A DNA stretch of 64,000 nucleotides from contig BSBM01000047.1 of assembly GCA_027924585.1 (NCBI GenBank), forward strand, positions 22,135,501 to 22,199,500, read 5' to 3'. The translations under genes were made by a program, and so were the position numbers. The notes below the pieces were generated by a model, which did not search any database, was not told where the DNA came from, and saw nothing but the letters and a program-made list of their open reading frames with translations. The stretch comes from Larix kaempferi (Eukaryota; Streptophyta; Pinopsida; Pinales; Pinaceae). This document shows positions 21,068-31,991 of this stretch, piece after piece (the first letter of the stretch is position 1; every line of letters begins with the position of its first letter).

Positions 21068-21520
21068 GCTCTAGTCGGAAGTAATGATTTTCCAAAAGTA
21101 AACATAATGGACTCTATTGGATTGGGTCAAAAAAAATGGGTGCCTGTGTATGGTTATGCATCGAGGGTAAACCTTATTATCAATGGATGGATCATATTCA
21201 TCTTTCCGAATATTGATCATATTGAAGCAATTCTGAAGAGCATATGGTTGGTGAAATATGGGTCGCTTATTCTCAAGTGATGGCATGGAGCCTTTGACCC
21301 AGCAAGGGAAAGATAGACCAGGAAGCATTTGTGGATGTTATTTCCTGGGTTCCCCTTGGAGCTGTGGACACAAAATGTGTTGGAGGGAATTGCAAATACT
21401 ATTGGTAAATTTATTAGGGTGGACAAAAAATCTTTGTATGGAAAGGATAAAAGAGTGGCAAGATTTATGGTTGAGCTCGAGATATCCCTAGGGTTGCCCC
21501 TAGTACAAAATGAGAGATAA
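21068..21520 (+). pseudogene. LINE ORF1 (DUF4283), C-terminal part after the gypsy insertion
   Basis: The frame reads VPVYGYASRVNLIINGWIIF, then WMLFPGFPLELWTQNVLEGI and GKDKRVARFMVELEISLGLP. This is the DUF4283 RNA-binding domain of plant LINE ORF1 proteins, with its (W)xxxPGxPLExW block and the R.A...VE motif. Two in-frame stops occur: TGA at 21278-21280 (where Arg is expected, so CGA decay) and TAG at about 21311-21313. The frame ends at 21520 before the zinc knuckle. ORF2 is absent downstream, so the LINE is truncated or rearranged. Confidence 0.8.
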
Positions 21521-21601
21521 GTGACCAGGTGACCAAAAAATTTGGTCAACAAAGTTTTTTCAAGGGATAAATGACCAAAATTGAGAAATTTTAAGTGAGC
21601 T

Positions 21602-21753
21602 AACTAAAAATGACCAAGATAAATGACTAATTTGGTCACGAGATAAGAACTAAACTAAACATGACTAAGATAAATGACCAATTTGTCACGGGATAATAAC
21701 TAAACTAAAAATGACCACATAACAATTGGTCATTTATTTGGTCATTTTTAGTT
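21602..21753. mobile_element. Small inverted-repeat element (MITE-like)
   Basis: AACTAAAAATGACCAA (21602-21617) is repeated inverted as TTGGTCATTTTTAGTT (21738-21753), a perfect 16-bp pair. Between them a unit of about 65 bp (AACTAAA(A/C)ATGAC(C/T)AAGAT) is tandemly duplicated. No coding sequence and no clear target duplication were seen. Confidence 0.55.
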
Positions 21754-21798
21754 GTGTCACTCCGACAATGGAAAATTACAATTTTGACAATGAATTTG

Positions 21799-21887
21799 TA
21801 CAATTTACTAAATTTTAATACTGGAGATGGATTTAGAGACCCTAAAACTCTGAATCCATCTGCAATGTTAAAATTTAGTAAATTGTA
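21799..21887. repeat. Fold-back hairpin
   Basis: TACAATTTACTAAATTTTAA (21799-21818) is the exact reverse complement of 21868-21887. The inner arms GGAGATGGATTTAGAG and CTCTGAATCCATCTGC extend the stem, leaving a short loop (ACCCTAAAA). A further half-copy (TGTAGATGGATTCAGAGAC) follows at 21891. It may be a decayed fold-back MITE. Confidence 0.75.
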
Positions 21888-21909
21888 ACATTGTAGATGG
21901 ATTCAGAGA

Positions 21910-23967
21910 CACGAGGAAGTGTCGAACATAGCATTAAAATTTTTGAATCATGATGATGAGGATGGTCGTGATGACAATTTGAGTGAAATAATGATCCTGT
22001 GAACTGTTATGATTTGAAATTCATAACCAACCGGTCTAGACTCCCAAGCATGGGTGCCTAATTAATAAGTATGGATCAATTGGCCATGAGCTTCAAAATA
22101 AAAATTATATTGTGGTTAAATATTTCTTAACCTATGGCAATGCAAATAATATATGAGCCTAGGAGGTGTTGATTCTCAACATTGACATGATTCTGAAGTG
22201 TCAAAAGTACATGATGCTAGAGGAGAACCTATTAAATTTTGTCGCATATTCATTATGTCTTTACTGTCATATCCAGGGAAATGTGTTTGTCACGTCTATA
22301 TCTTGTTTCACCATTTTTTCTTCCATATGCCCCCTACAAGACACTTTACAAGTTTCATCTCATGTGTTGTCATGTCATGGTCGAGTCAAGTTTGCAGTTT
22401 GTCGTTCCTTGTTAGTTTCATTGTCATGCTATGGAATCGATGTCATTGTGTTCAAGTCATGGGGGAAATCATGACCAAAAGGGAAAGGTTGTTTCATATT
22501 TAGTTCATTGCATTTATCTTCTTTCCCTTCAGTTTTATAGTTTTTCTCTCTCCTCGTATCTTGTATGCAAAACTTGTAAACTTCATTTCTTGTACCGTTC
22601 TTGTTTCTCATTTCGTTTCCCGTTTCTCATTTCTGGTAACATAGCTGAGGATACATTTTCTTTAGTGCAAACTCCATCAGCTAACCATGTCCGGGTTTGT
22701 GAACAAGACCTATACCGGGGCCATGGCCACTCATATGCATAATTATCGGCCTCACTTATAACCATACCCTCTCTGTTATATTTCTTGGCACCTCCACCAT
22801 ATGAGTTTCCATTGCCATTTCCTCCATCCTTGTCATTGACATTATAAACTTTCATCCCAATGACCCACTTTATAAGTGAGATCAAACTCCTTTTCTCCAT
22901 CAAGAACCTTTGCAACTAGGAAATCCAACAACAATAGATCTATTACCCGTGACCACTTTGGAGAAGGAATGGAAAATATGGATAGCATCGACCACTCTCA
23001 AGCACCTTACAATGGAGTTACTGAATACTTTAAGTAGGCTTAATCACATGCAATACCATGGGACACAGAAAAGCATGGGACAAAAAAAAACCAATAGTAA
23101 ACCCATCTTTGACTCTTTAATCGATTCAATATTAACCTAATATCCATAACCTATACATGGTTCATGAATTCTATCAATGGAATCCATTAACAACTTGAAT
23201 GTTAAATATCTCGTAGATATGTGTGGTTCCATGGAGCTCTATTTTGAGAACCTTTTTCTAGGGCCTAAGGGAATTTTTTTCTCCCTTAACATTAGTTAGA
23301 TCTTGATAGACACTCATGGTGCTGAAGACCTATTCATGACACCCATATATTTCTAGTAGGTCTAAGATACCCTAGAAGGATCCCATTTAGTGGTTTGAGG
23401 ATGCATCCATGGTGCTTGAGCCTGGGGAGCTATGTTTAGGGATTGAGTTTGTTGATTCCCTCCTCAAAGAATGGTCAAATGATTTAATTTCTTGTTTACC
23501 TACCATGACTATGATCAAGGCCTAAAGAGCCATATGTGGTGCACAAAACATCTTAATGGTTCCCATATACAACTCTTATCCCAAAGACACTATAGTGAGG
23601 GCTTGTGTCATGGTTTCTAGCTGTGGTTAATGGTACTTGAGCTTGATAAGTTTTAATTACGGATGAAGGTCCTTATTTCCCCCCTTGATCATGTTTATTC
23701 CTTAAGATGCATTTCCAATTCACAAAATCTACTCATGGAACTTGTATCCCACTCAGAGACTTGTAAAAAACCTTGCAAATGACTCATGTGTTGGTTTGAG
23801 GACTCATTCAAGGCCCTTGAGCACAAGAATATTCAATAATATCTGAATGCACTTTTTTTATTCCCTTGATAATGGTTGAGGAATGACAACCCATCCTTAG
23901 TCTACAAAACCTCATAATGGCATCCATATCTAACTATGATGCTAAATATGTCTTAATCCATATATAT
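21910..23967. other. Decayed repetitive DNA, no gene recognised
   Basis: Diverged direct repeats can be traced, such as GGTTTGAGGATGCATCCATGG (about 23392) against GGTTTGAGGACTCATTCAAGG (about 23794), and AATGGTTCCCATATACAACTC against AATGGCATCCATATCTAACTA (about 23555 and 23917). They suggest an old tandem unit of about 360-400 bp. Overlapping ORFs of 100-110 codons at 22166-22915 have no recognised domain. Confidence 0.45.
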
Positions 23968-24074
23968 TGTAGCATTACATTTCTATTGTTGTATTCTTAT
24001 TGTCTTTATTGGTTGGCTATGACCTTAATTGTAATTGTATGGTTGGATAGAATTGTAATTGTACCCTTTATCTC

Positions 24075-24110
<36 letters not shown>
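24075..24110. repeat. (TA)n(CA)n microsatellite
   Basis: Runs of TATATATA followed by ACACACAC inside the putative LTR. Confidence 0.95.
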
Positions 24111-24217
24111 CAAGGAGACCTATCTTTATGATCATCTCATCTTGTCTTGTGTATTTGTACATTATATAAGGAGGTTTCCCTCTCGAATATGCTTCTTATT
24201 CATCTATTTTCTTCATT

Positions 24218-24219
24218 AT

Positions 24220-24254
<35 letters not shown>

Positions 24255-24282
24255 GCGTGCGCGTGCACACACACACACACAC
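24218..24282. repeat. (TA)n(CA)n(CG/TG)n microsatellite
   Basis: TATATATA, a long ACACAC run, an alternating CGCGTGCGCGTGC core and a further ACACAC run, about 65 bp of alternating purine-pyrimidine. Such sequence can adopt Z-DNA. Confidence 0.95.
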
Positions 24283-24455
24283 CAAGGAGACCTAGCTTTA
24301 TGATCATCTCATCTTGTCTTGTGTATTTGTACATTATATAAGGAGGTTTCCCTCTCAAATATGCTTCTTATTCATCTATTTTATTCATTATTAAGGCATT
24401 GTATTAATATCTCTTTCTTATTTTATGCTCTTTTGGGAATTTGGAGCATAACATT

Positions 24456-24469
24456 TGGTATCTGAGCTT
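24456..24469 (+). other. Primer binding site of decayed gypsy element
   Basis: TGGTATCTGAGCTT two bases after CATAACA resembles the plant initiator-Met PBS TGGTATCAGAGC with one change. Confidence 0.7.
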
Positions 24470-25513
24470 AGAAGCTTCCAAAACACACCATCTTGGAATT
24501 TTCGCTATAACGTTTTTTACATGGATTTTTTAGACACCAAAAATTGAGGGGCCTCATAAGACATTGAAATATATCTAATATGGATTTCAGGTCTTGATTC
24601 ATTACATATTCAGAGTTATACACTGTGGAAGTTAAGTTTTTTTACTAGTCCAAAAACTAGTCTCAAACAAGTGTTTTGGGTAAAACTATTATATCTAGAT
24701 CTTGAGAGATCAAAATGGAGTGAGACCTATTTAATAAAAAGGAAGAAATACCATAGTTTTTGGGTACAAATTTTAAAACTAGAGATGGAAAATCAGACAC
24801 ATGGCAGTCCATACACCTTCTCTCTCCTAAAAGGCACAAAAACAACAAGTTTTGGGAAAATCGCCATAACTCTCTCTTGGAACATCAAAATTGGGTGAAA
24901 CCCATGGAATTTCAGAGATGACATAGAAGGATACTATAGGATTCAATTTCAGACTCGGAGGGGGCTAAATTGCATAGCTACCTCAGTTGGAAGGTCAGCC
25001 GGCAAGACAATCTCCAAACTAGGGTTTTTAAAGCTATATTAACTTCAAAATTACATAGATTTTGATTGGAATATCTATTTTGGTGATTCAAAAGGTGTGA
25101 TAAAGAGGAAATAGAGAAAAAAATAGGTAAATATTAGTGATATATAATGGAAAGAGGAAGATTAAAAATTAGTTCTCCACTAAACCTCTTGAAATATGAA
25201 TCATGACTTATGACAAAAATGAATAAATGGGTCACCAACTATCCAATTTGGAATCCAATTTGAAGGAAGTGATTGATAGGTTAGAGACACATAATTGATA
25301 AACCAAAAAAATTATATAGAAAAGGTGTTTAAAAAAATGGCCAGGGAGATGTTCAATAAATAGGATCTCGAAGAGATGGCCACTTAGATACAAAAAAATG
25401 AATTTTTTAATGAGATGAGGAAATTATTTCCTCATAATTCAAATCCTAAGGAATAATATAAGGAGAACAAGATGGATTTGTCCCAGTCACATACTAATAA
25501 AATTGAAAAATAG

Positions 25514-25945
25514 TTGGATAAAAAGAGGATCGAGTCCCAGACATTTGAATATTCATCACATCATAGGGAGGGAATCGTTTCCTCCCCTAGCCACAATCAA
25601 CCTACAAGGTTGACACCTCTCCAATTGGAGGAAAAAATAGAAAAGAGACTGTGTTTCAATTTTGGAATCAAGTACAATAAAGGGCATAAGTGCAATGAGA
25701 ACAAATTATTTTACATAGACTGTGAAGAGGAAGATGATCTAGAACCAAAACAATCTCAAGAGTTAGATATAGAGGATACTACTCCAACCATATCTTTCCA
25801 TGCATTGGTCGGTGTTATCACACCTCAAACTATCAGGATACAAGGGTATATCAAAAATAAAAAGGTAGTAGTGTTGATTGATTCTAGTAGTACCCATAAC
25901 TTCATTAATTTCAAATTAGTCAAACTTCTAAATTTATTTGTATAA
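25514..25945 (+). pseudogene. Gag zinc knuckle and protease of decayed gypsy element
   Basis: KRLCFNFGIKYNKGHKC is the zinc knuckle, with its second cysteine replaced by Phe. VVVLIDSSSTHNFINF is the protease active site, with DSG changed to DSS. Both are disabling changes. The related DVVLWVQWLQSLGT block follows in the next frame near 26090. These gag and protease genes are dead. Confidence 0.85.
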
Positions 25946-26461
25946 TATCCAACACCAAAATTTCAAGTAATAATTGCAGATGGAGGTACCAACCACCATA
26001 AATTTTTCATAGAAACACCTAGTATTAGGCTTACTATGAGAGAATATATATTGCATAGTCCAATGATTGCAATGCAAATGAGTGGTGCTGATGTTGTACT
26101 ATGGGTCCAGTGGCTACAGTCCTTAGGAACAATGGCTCTCAATTTTCAGAAACTTTTCATAATATTCTCTTTAGAAAGAAAGGAAATTGAACTTATAGGT
26201 ATTCCAAGAAAAGACTCTAAATTGATAAGCTCTAATAGCATGACAAATTGCTAAAGAAAGGACACTGTGGAGTAATTGCACAATTGTGCTTGCTAGATGT
26301 GAAAGCATCTATGCCCTCTATTCTAGTTGATCTCCAACAAGTCATTAACAACCATTCCAAGTATTTGGAGAAATTCCTAAATTTATTCCACCTACTAGAA
26401 GTCATTACCATCCTATTAACCTACAACCAAGTAGTGTACCACCTAACATTAGACCCTATAG

Positions 26462-27060
26462 GTGACCCATATGCACCAAAAGAGTGAATTTGAAAACATG
26501 GTTCAAGAAATGTTAGATGAAGGCATCATTCAACCCAACCAAATTTATTTATGTGCACTAGTGGTGATGGTTCATAAAAAGGAAGGTTCATGGCATATGC
26601 TTCTATATTATAGAGAGCTCAATAATATGACCATAAAAGATAAGTTTCATATTCCCAACATTAATGAAGTACTAGATGAATTACATGGAGCAATTTTCTT
26701 TACCAAGTTGGATCTTGGTTCTGGATATCATCAAATCATAATGAGGAAATAAGACATTTCAAAATAACCTTCATAACACATTAAGGCCATTATGAATTTT
26801 TGGTGATGCCATTTGGCCTTACAACGCACCTTCCACATTTCAAATCTTGATAAATTATATTTTTAAAACTTTCCTTAAAAAATGTGTGTTAGTATTTATT
26901 GATTATATACTAATCTATAGAAAATCTTGGTAGGAGCATGTACAACATGTTGATAGGGTCTCAAAACTATTGGAGGAGAACCAATTATATGTCAAATCTT
27001 CTAATTGTTCCTTTGGGATTCATGAAGTGGAATATATATTGTATCTCATGAAGGCATCAA
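26462..27060 (+). pseudogene. Reverse transcriptase of decayed gypsy element
   Basis: YYRELNNMTIKDKFHIPNIN and VLDELHGAIFFTKLDLGSGY are the fingers-palm region of gypsy reverse transcriptase. GHYEFLVMPFGLT and VFIDYILIY follow in other frames. The catalytic FxDD box reads FIDY, so one active-site aspartate is lost. At least two frameshifts separate the blocks. Confidence 0.85.
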
Positions 27061-27079
27061 AGTGGACCCTAAAAAAATT

Positions 27080-27720
27080 AAATGTATCACGAAATGGCCA
27101 TTTCCCAAAACCTTGAAGAATCTTAAAAGATTCCTAGGATTGACAAGTTACTACATCAAGTTCATCAAGAATTATGGTCAAATAGTAGCACCTCCAACAA
27201 GGTTATTTAAAAAGGACACATTCTCTTGAACTCAAGAAGCAACCAGAGCTTTTGAAAAGATTAAAGTGGCTATGTGTATGACTCATGTATTATCCATACC
27301 TGACTTCACAAAAAATCCTTTTAGTGGAATGTGATGCCTCATGGAATAGAATTCGTGCAGTTACAATGCAAGAAGGAAGGCGACTTGCCTTTGAAAGTTT
27401 CCAACTTAAGGGGGAAAACTTACTGAAACCAATTTATGAAAAAGAAATGTTTCCCATATTACATGCAATTACGAAATGGCACCCTGGTCCCTTACCTGAT
27501 AGGAAGAAACTTCAAGGTAAGAACATATCATGACAATATGAAGCACTTGTTGGAACAAATATTATCTTCATAAGAGCAACAAAAATGGGTTATAAAGATG
27601 CTAGGTTATGAATTTGAAATTATCTACAAAAAAAGAGGAAAATTGTGGTGGTAATACACTTTCAAGAAAAGAAGATGGCATTGAGGGATTACTTTGTGCT
27701 ATTTCATTATGTAATCTAAT
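27080..27720 (+). pseudogene. RT connection and RNase H of decayed gypsy element
   Basis: FLGLTSYYIKFIKNYG-type sequence near 27140 is the RT thumb/connection. LLVECDASWNRI near 27315, PILHAITKWHPG near 27455 and KKRGKLWW near 27635 are RNase H blocks. Several stops and frameshifts. Confidence 0.75.
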
Positions 27721-27899
27721 TGGATAGAATAATCAAGGATATAATGGAAAAATTATCAAAATGCATGCAATATAATTCAAAAACTAAAAGAAAACCCTAG
27801 TTCACTAGATAAATTTGTGAGGAAGAATGATCCACTATGGTACCAAGATCACCTATATTTATGTAATAATTCTCAACTCAAACGGAACGTCCTTTTGTA

Positions 27900-28590
27900 A
27901 TTGCACACTTCTCCAATAAGATAACATTCAGGGTTCTTGAAAACATACCGTGTGATCAAGAAGGATTTTTTCTAGGAAGGTCTTAAAAATGATGTCCAAA
28001 ATTTTATGGAAAAATGTTTGGTTTGCCAACAAAACAAAGGAGTCGAGACAATCAAGACACCAAGTATTCTACAACCATTAGTCATACCAAGTTAGCATTG
28101 GAATGAGCTATCAATGGATTTTATGACATGTCTACCAAAGTTAGAAGGAAATATAATCATCATGGCAGAAGTTGATCAACTCACAAAGTATGCACATTTA
28201 TTTTCTCTTTCTCATCCTTTTAAATCAAGTACAATAGTTTTAACATTCATGGAATCAATTCAAAATCTACATGGATGATGGAATCACCAAGATTATTGTA
28301 AGTGATCAAGATCCAATTTTCATAGGAAATTTTTGGAAGGAAATATTTTCTTGTTTGGGCACTCAATTGGCTCACATCTCCTCTTACTATCCTCAATTTG
28401 ATGGGAAAACTGAGTTTGCAAATAAATTCCTAGAAGGGTATCTTCATTGATTTGCATTTGATAAGAACTATGGGTCAAGTGGTTTCCCTTAGAAGAATGG
28501 TGGTACAACACATATGTCCATACTTCATAAAAAATGTCACCAATTATGGAACTTTATGGCTATCATCCTCCTTCCATAACATCAAATGCA
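27900..28590 (+). pseudogene. Integrase of decayed gypsy element, 3' truncated
   Basis: CLVCQQNKG near 28015 retains the second pair of the zinc finger. SMDFMTCLPKLEG (about 28112) and AEVDQLTKYAHL (about 28165) are the start of the core, and VSDQDPIF near 28300 contains the second catalytic Asp region. The frame shifts repeatedly and stops matching after MELYGYHPP-type sequence near 28565. Confidence 0.8.
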
Positions 28591-29250
28591 AATTTTTCCA
28601 TGTTGATGTTGATGTGTATTTTAAATGATGTTTGTGTTTGTTAGATTTGTGTGATGATGATGTTAGATAATGCTTGTATTTTGTTAGATGTGATTATTAA
28701 ATTTGTGTATTAGATGATGTTTATATATGTTATATGTATATGCTAGATGATGTTAAGTAATGTTTAGATGTGTATGTTAGGTGATGTTTGATGTGTATGT
28801 TACATGATGTTGTCACATAATGCTTGTGTTTTTTTAGATGTTTATGTTAATTGATGTTAGCTAATTTTATATGTGTATTTTAATAGATGGCGTTTACGTT
28901 TGTTATGTGATGATGATGCGATATAATGCATGTGTTTTGTTATATGTGTATGCTAGATGTGATTATTATATATGTATGTTAGATAATGCTTGTGTTTTGT
29001 TATATGTGTTTATTAGATATGTTTGGTAGATTTGTGTAGTAAACAATGTTTATCTTTGTCAGATGTGTCTGATAATGATGTTAGTTAATTCTCTTTTTTT
29101 TTAGATGTGATTATTATATTTGTATCTTACATTATATTGGGTAATGTTTAGATGTATAAGTTAGATGGTGTTCACTGATTTTAGATGTAATTAGATGATG
29201 TTATCTAATATTAGATGTGAATGTTTGTGTTTGTTAGATGTGCATAAAAT
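28590..29250. repeat. Degenerate TGTTAGATGATGTT minisatellite
   Basis: Strings such as GATGATGTTAG, GTTAGATGTG and TTAGATAATGCTTGTGTTTTG recur for about 650 bp with irregular spacing. The array abuts the truncated end of the gypsy relic. Confidence 0.8.
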
Positions 29251-30531
29251 AATTATTCCTCTAATTTTAAATTGTGTATAAACATCATGCATATTTATTT
29301 TGAAAATTTTTGAGAGGTGTTTATTAAAAACATCAATAATAACTTCTTCCTGACAATGCACTTACTGTCATATATTTACAATTGATGCAGTAAACAATTT
29401 TCTAAAAAAATATTTGTTTAGATTTAGATTAAATATAACAATGTTTAGTAACGGGTAAACAATTTATTTTTTAATGAGGAATTACAAATTAATTATAATG
29501 AAAATTACAATATTTCCTTGAAATGTGTCTTTAAGATCTCCAAAAACACTTAAACACTTTATACTAAATATGCCTAATTTATTTGGAATTATCGTAATCA
29601 TATAAGATTTTTAATTACAACGTAGTAACCCTAAAATATAATTCACGGTATCTAATTAATGTCATGTGTATAACTCTTAAAACCAATTTATTCCATAACC
29701 CCTAGCCCCTACAAACTAACATAATTTGTATTTCTCCAATTTTATATAGCGTTAACATAATGCATATTAAATCATGAAAACAATTATAAAACAAATTCAT
29801 TAATTCTTTACGTCCATTTGTTTGGTTATATTAAATCGTGCAAACAATTATAAAGTTAACATATTCTAAAGTTATATTAAATCATGCAGATAATTATAAA
29901 GTTATGAAAATATTATATTATATATAATATAATGTCATGTGTGCCTTGTTGATATAATAAGTTATATTTCTTCTTACATCATTTCTTTTCTTTCAAGACA
30001 ATGATTTTTTAAAGTAGTCAATCTACCTAATTAAAATAAAATGACTATTTCCATAGCATTATAAATTAATGAGTTTGTAACTTTCATGTATTACAATAAT
30101 GAGAGAACATGCACATTCATGATGTTTTAGATCATAAGCCAAATGGACTCCATCTTTTGTATTCTACATAGTTTTCTATTGAATTGAGTATATTAGGATA
30201 TTGTACTTTAATTTACTCCATCTTTTGTATATAGAGTTTGCAAAGAGAGCTTATGAAGGTAAGACTAACTCACACAATTATTTCATCATGAAATTAATTC
30301 TAAAATTTTATAGTAAATATGCAATGAGATAAAAATATCTTCAACTAAAATAAAAATATTTTACAATCAATCCTTCAATACAATCACAAATTACTAGATA
30401 GGCAAACACATTACGCATCAAATTGATTGTTAACCAACTAAAATTGTTTAAAAATTGGTTGTAATTAAATTTTTATTTCCACCATCATAAAATAAATCAA
30501 ATAGAAATACAATTATCAAATTAAAGATAAC
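29251..30531. other. AT-rich, no gene seen
   Basis: No coding sequence or element terminus recognised. Confidence 0.5.
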
Positions 30532-31952
30532 AATAATAAAATGATACCCCCGAATGTGGGTGACGTCAGGGGAAGGTGAGATGTGGCACTCCGGTCACAT
30601 GCAAGTCATATTTGACATGTGTCGCGAGTGCAGTGTTATGAGGGAAAGTGGATCGGTTGTCTACCTAGCGGTTTGAGCGTGCGGGTGATATCCTAAGAAG
30701 TGAGTATTATGTTCATGCAACAAAGGGTGGTGATGGAAGACGAAGGCGGTACCAAGATCAGATGGATCCTACTGGATGTAATAATGGAAACTGGTGGGAT
30801 GTGCACTAGATTTGAGGGGCGGAAAGAAAAGTTCATGTCCACATTAATGGAAATTTCCTCCCACGTATCAGTCATTTCCATGAGTCGATACAAGCTTGTT
30901 TTTAACGGTCGAAGGGGAGGCCCAATTGGCCCTGAGACTGGAGGCATGAGTTTGATTGACTGTAAGAAGAAAGGTGATGGAGTGTTGGGTGAGGGAGTTC
31001 TCTATGTGTTCATTGTTGTCATCATGGATCCTGTGGGGACATTGGGGAGCCTATAGAAACAAAAAAAATGATGGGAGAGTCATGAGAAAACCAGGGCGGT
31101 GCAGGCGGGTTGGAACTACCGCGCGTCCATTCCTCCATCCATTAGAGAATATTTGGAAATGTTGGAGAATGGGGTCTGGCATGAGGTCCTGGAGAATTTT
31201 TCAACGCTAGATGAGGCAGTGTTGGAGAGATGGATACAGGACCTGGGCTCGTCAAGGGCTCACCGGGTCTTGTATGAGAAAATGGTTACGCATTATTGGG
31301 TTATCAAAGGCCTCCTGAGCTGAGTTCTTCTGGAATGCGAGGAGAAGTTGGGTGGGGATGAAATCCCTCTAGACTGCTGGAAGGATTTGTATGCAGATAC
31401 TCATCTCTTGCACATGAAGATTAACGCAATTGGGAAAGATTTGGGCGTCTCGTATCTCCCGAAGATGGGTATTTTCACTCCTAGACTAGTGATGGATTTA
31501 CAAGACAGCGAGAACGATGGCGGTGTGGGTGGCACAGTTGGGATCCCCTCACATGTTAAGGATCAATTGTTGTAATTCTTGGGCTATGGTAGGTATTTGT
31601 TTATTTCTTTTGATACTTTATTTTGGCTGCGTGGGTGGGATAGTGCTTTTGATAGGTCGGGGGGTCTATTTATGGACCACTAGCTTAGCGATGAATAATC
31701 CTGATAAGCCTGTAGTTTTTTTTTTGTTCAGTTATGTTCTCAGGATTTTGGGAAGTAGTTGGAAAAATGTTTTCCATGTTTTCTCCTTCAGGGGAGGGGC
31801 CCTAGGGATGATTCTATATAAATTTCTCAGACTGCTCAAGTGTTGTTTCAGACTGTGTGACATAAAGATGGAAGAACTATGACTATAATTTTGTGTATAA
31901 TATGTTAATATAAAGTGTGCTTATTTACAAAAAAAAAAAATAATAAAATGAT
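30532..31952 (+). mobile_element. Poly(A) retroposon with 14-bp target duplication
   Basis: AATAATAAAATGAT flanks both sides (30532-30545 and 31939-31952), and the right end carries an A tail (about 31928-31938), the hallmarks of LINE-machinery insertion. The body (30546-31938, about 1.39 kb) is richer in GC than its surroundings. I could not assign it: it is either a 5'-truncated LINE with a divergent coding region or a retroposed transcript. It sits in the region just beyond the tnp2 stop codon. Confidence 0.8.
31099..31575 (+). pseudogene. Unrecognised reading frame in the retroposon, one internal stop
   Basis: The frame includes PPSIREYLEMLENGVWHEVL, then ERWIQDLGSSRAHRVLYEKM, a TGA at 31321-31323, then LLECEEKLGGDEIPLDCWKD and VSYLPKMGIFTPRLVMDLQD, ending at 31575. 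Composition is protein-like (balanced charge, regular hydrophobics) and the frame is open on both sides of a single stop, so it was probably coding. I do not recognise the family. Another open frame, 30700-31056, lies upstream in a different register, so a frameshift may separate parts of one protein. Confidence 0.5.
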
Positions 31953-31991
31953 GCATCAACACCATAAATTATGAAATAAAACATGTACATC

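Larger units (their letters stand above)
23968..24453 (+). repeat. Probable 5' LTR of decayed gypsy element
   Basis: The right border is firm: GAGCATAACA ends two bases before a primer binding site. The left border at TGTAGCATTACA (23968) is only an estimate. A segment of about 115 bp (CAAGGAGACCTA...TTCATTATTA) occurs twice (about 24112-24218 and 24282-24395), separated by dinucleotide repeats. Confidence 0.5.
24456..28590 (+). mobile_element. Internal region of a decayed Ty3/gypsy retrotransposon, 3' end lost
   Basis: In order: leader, gag, zinc knuckle, protease, reverse transcriptase, RNase H and integrase, all with many stops and frameshifts. Homology stops shortly after the integrase core (about 28570) at a TGATGTTAGATG minisatellite. 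No 3' LTR or polypurine tract was found. Damage is far heavier than in the 17.7-kb element, so this insertion is much older. Confidence 0.85.

Noticed and set aside
22583-22915. 110-codon minus-strand ORF with a Gly/Asn-rich stretch
   Set aside because: No recognisable domain, overlaps plus-strand ORFs of similar length, and lies in decayed repetitive DNA.
23917-24303. 128-codon ORF with THTHTHT runs
   Set aside because: Generated by the CA microsatellite in the putative LTR.
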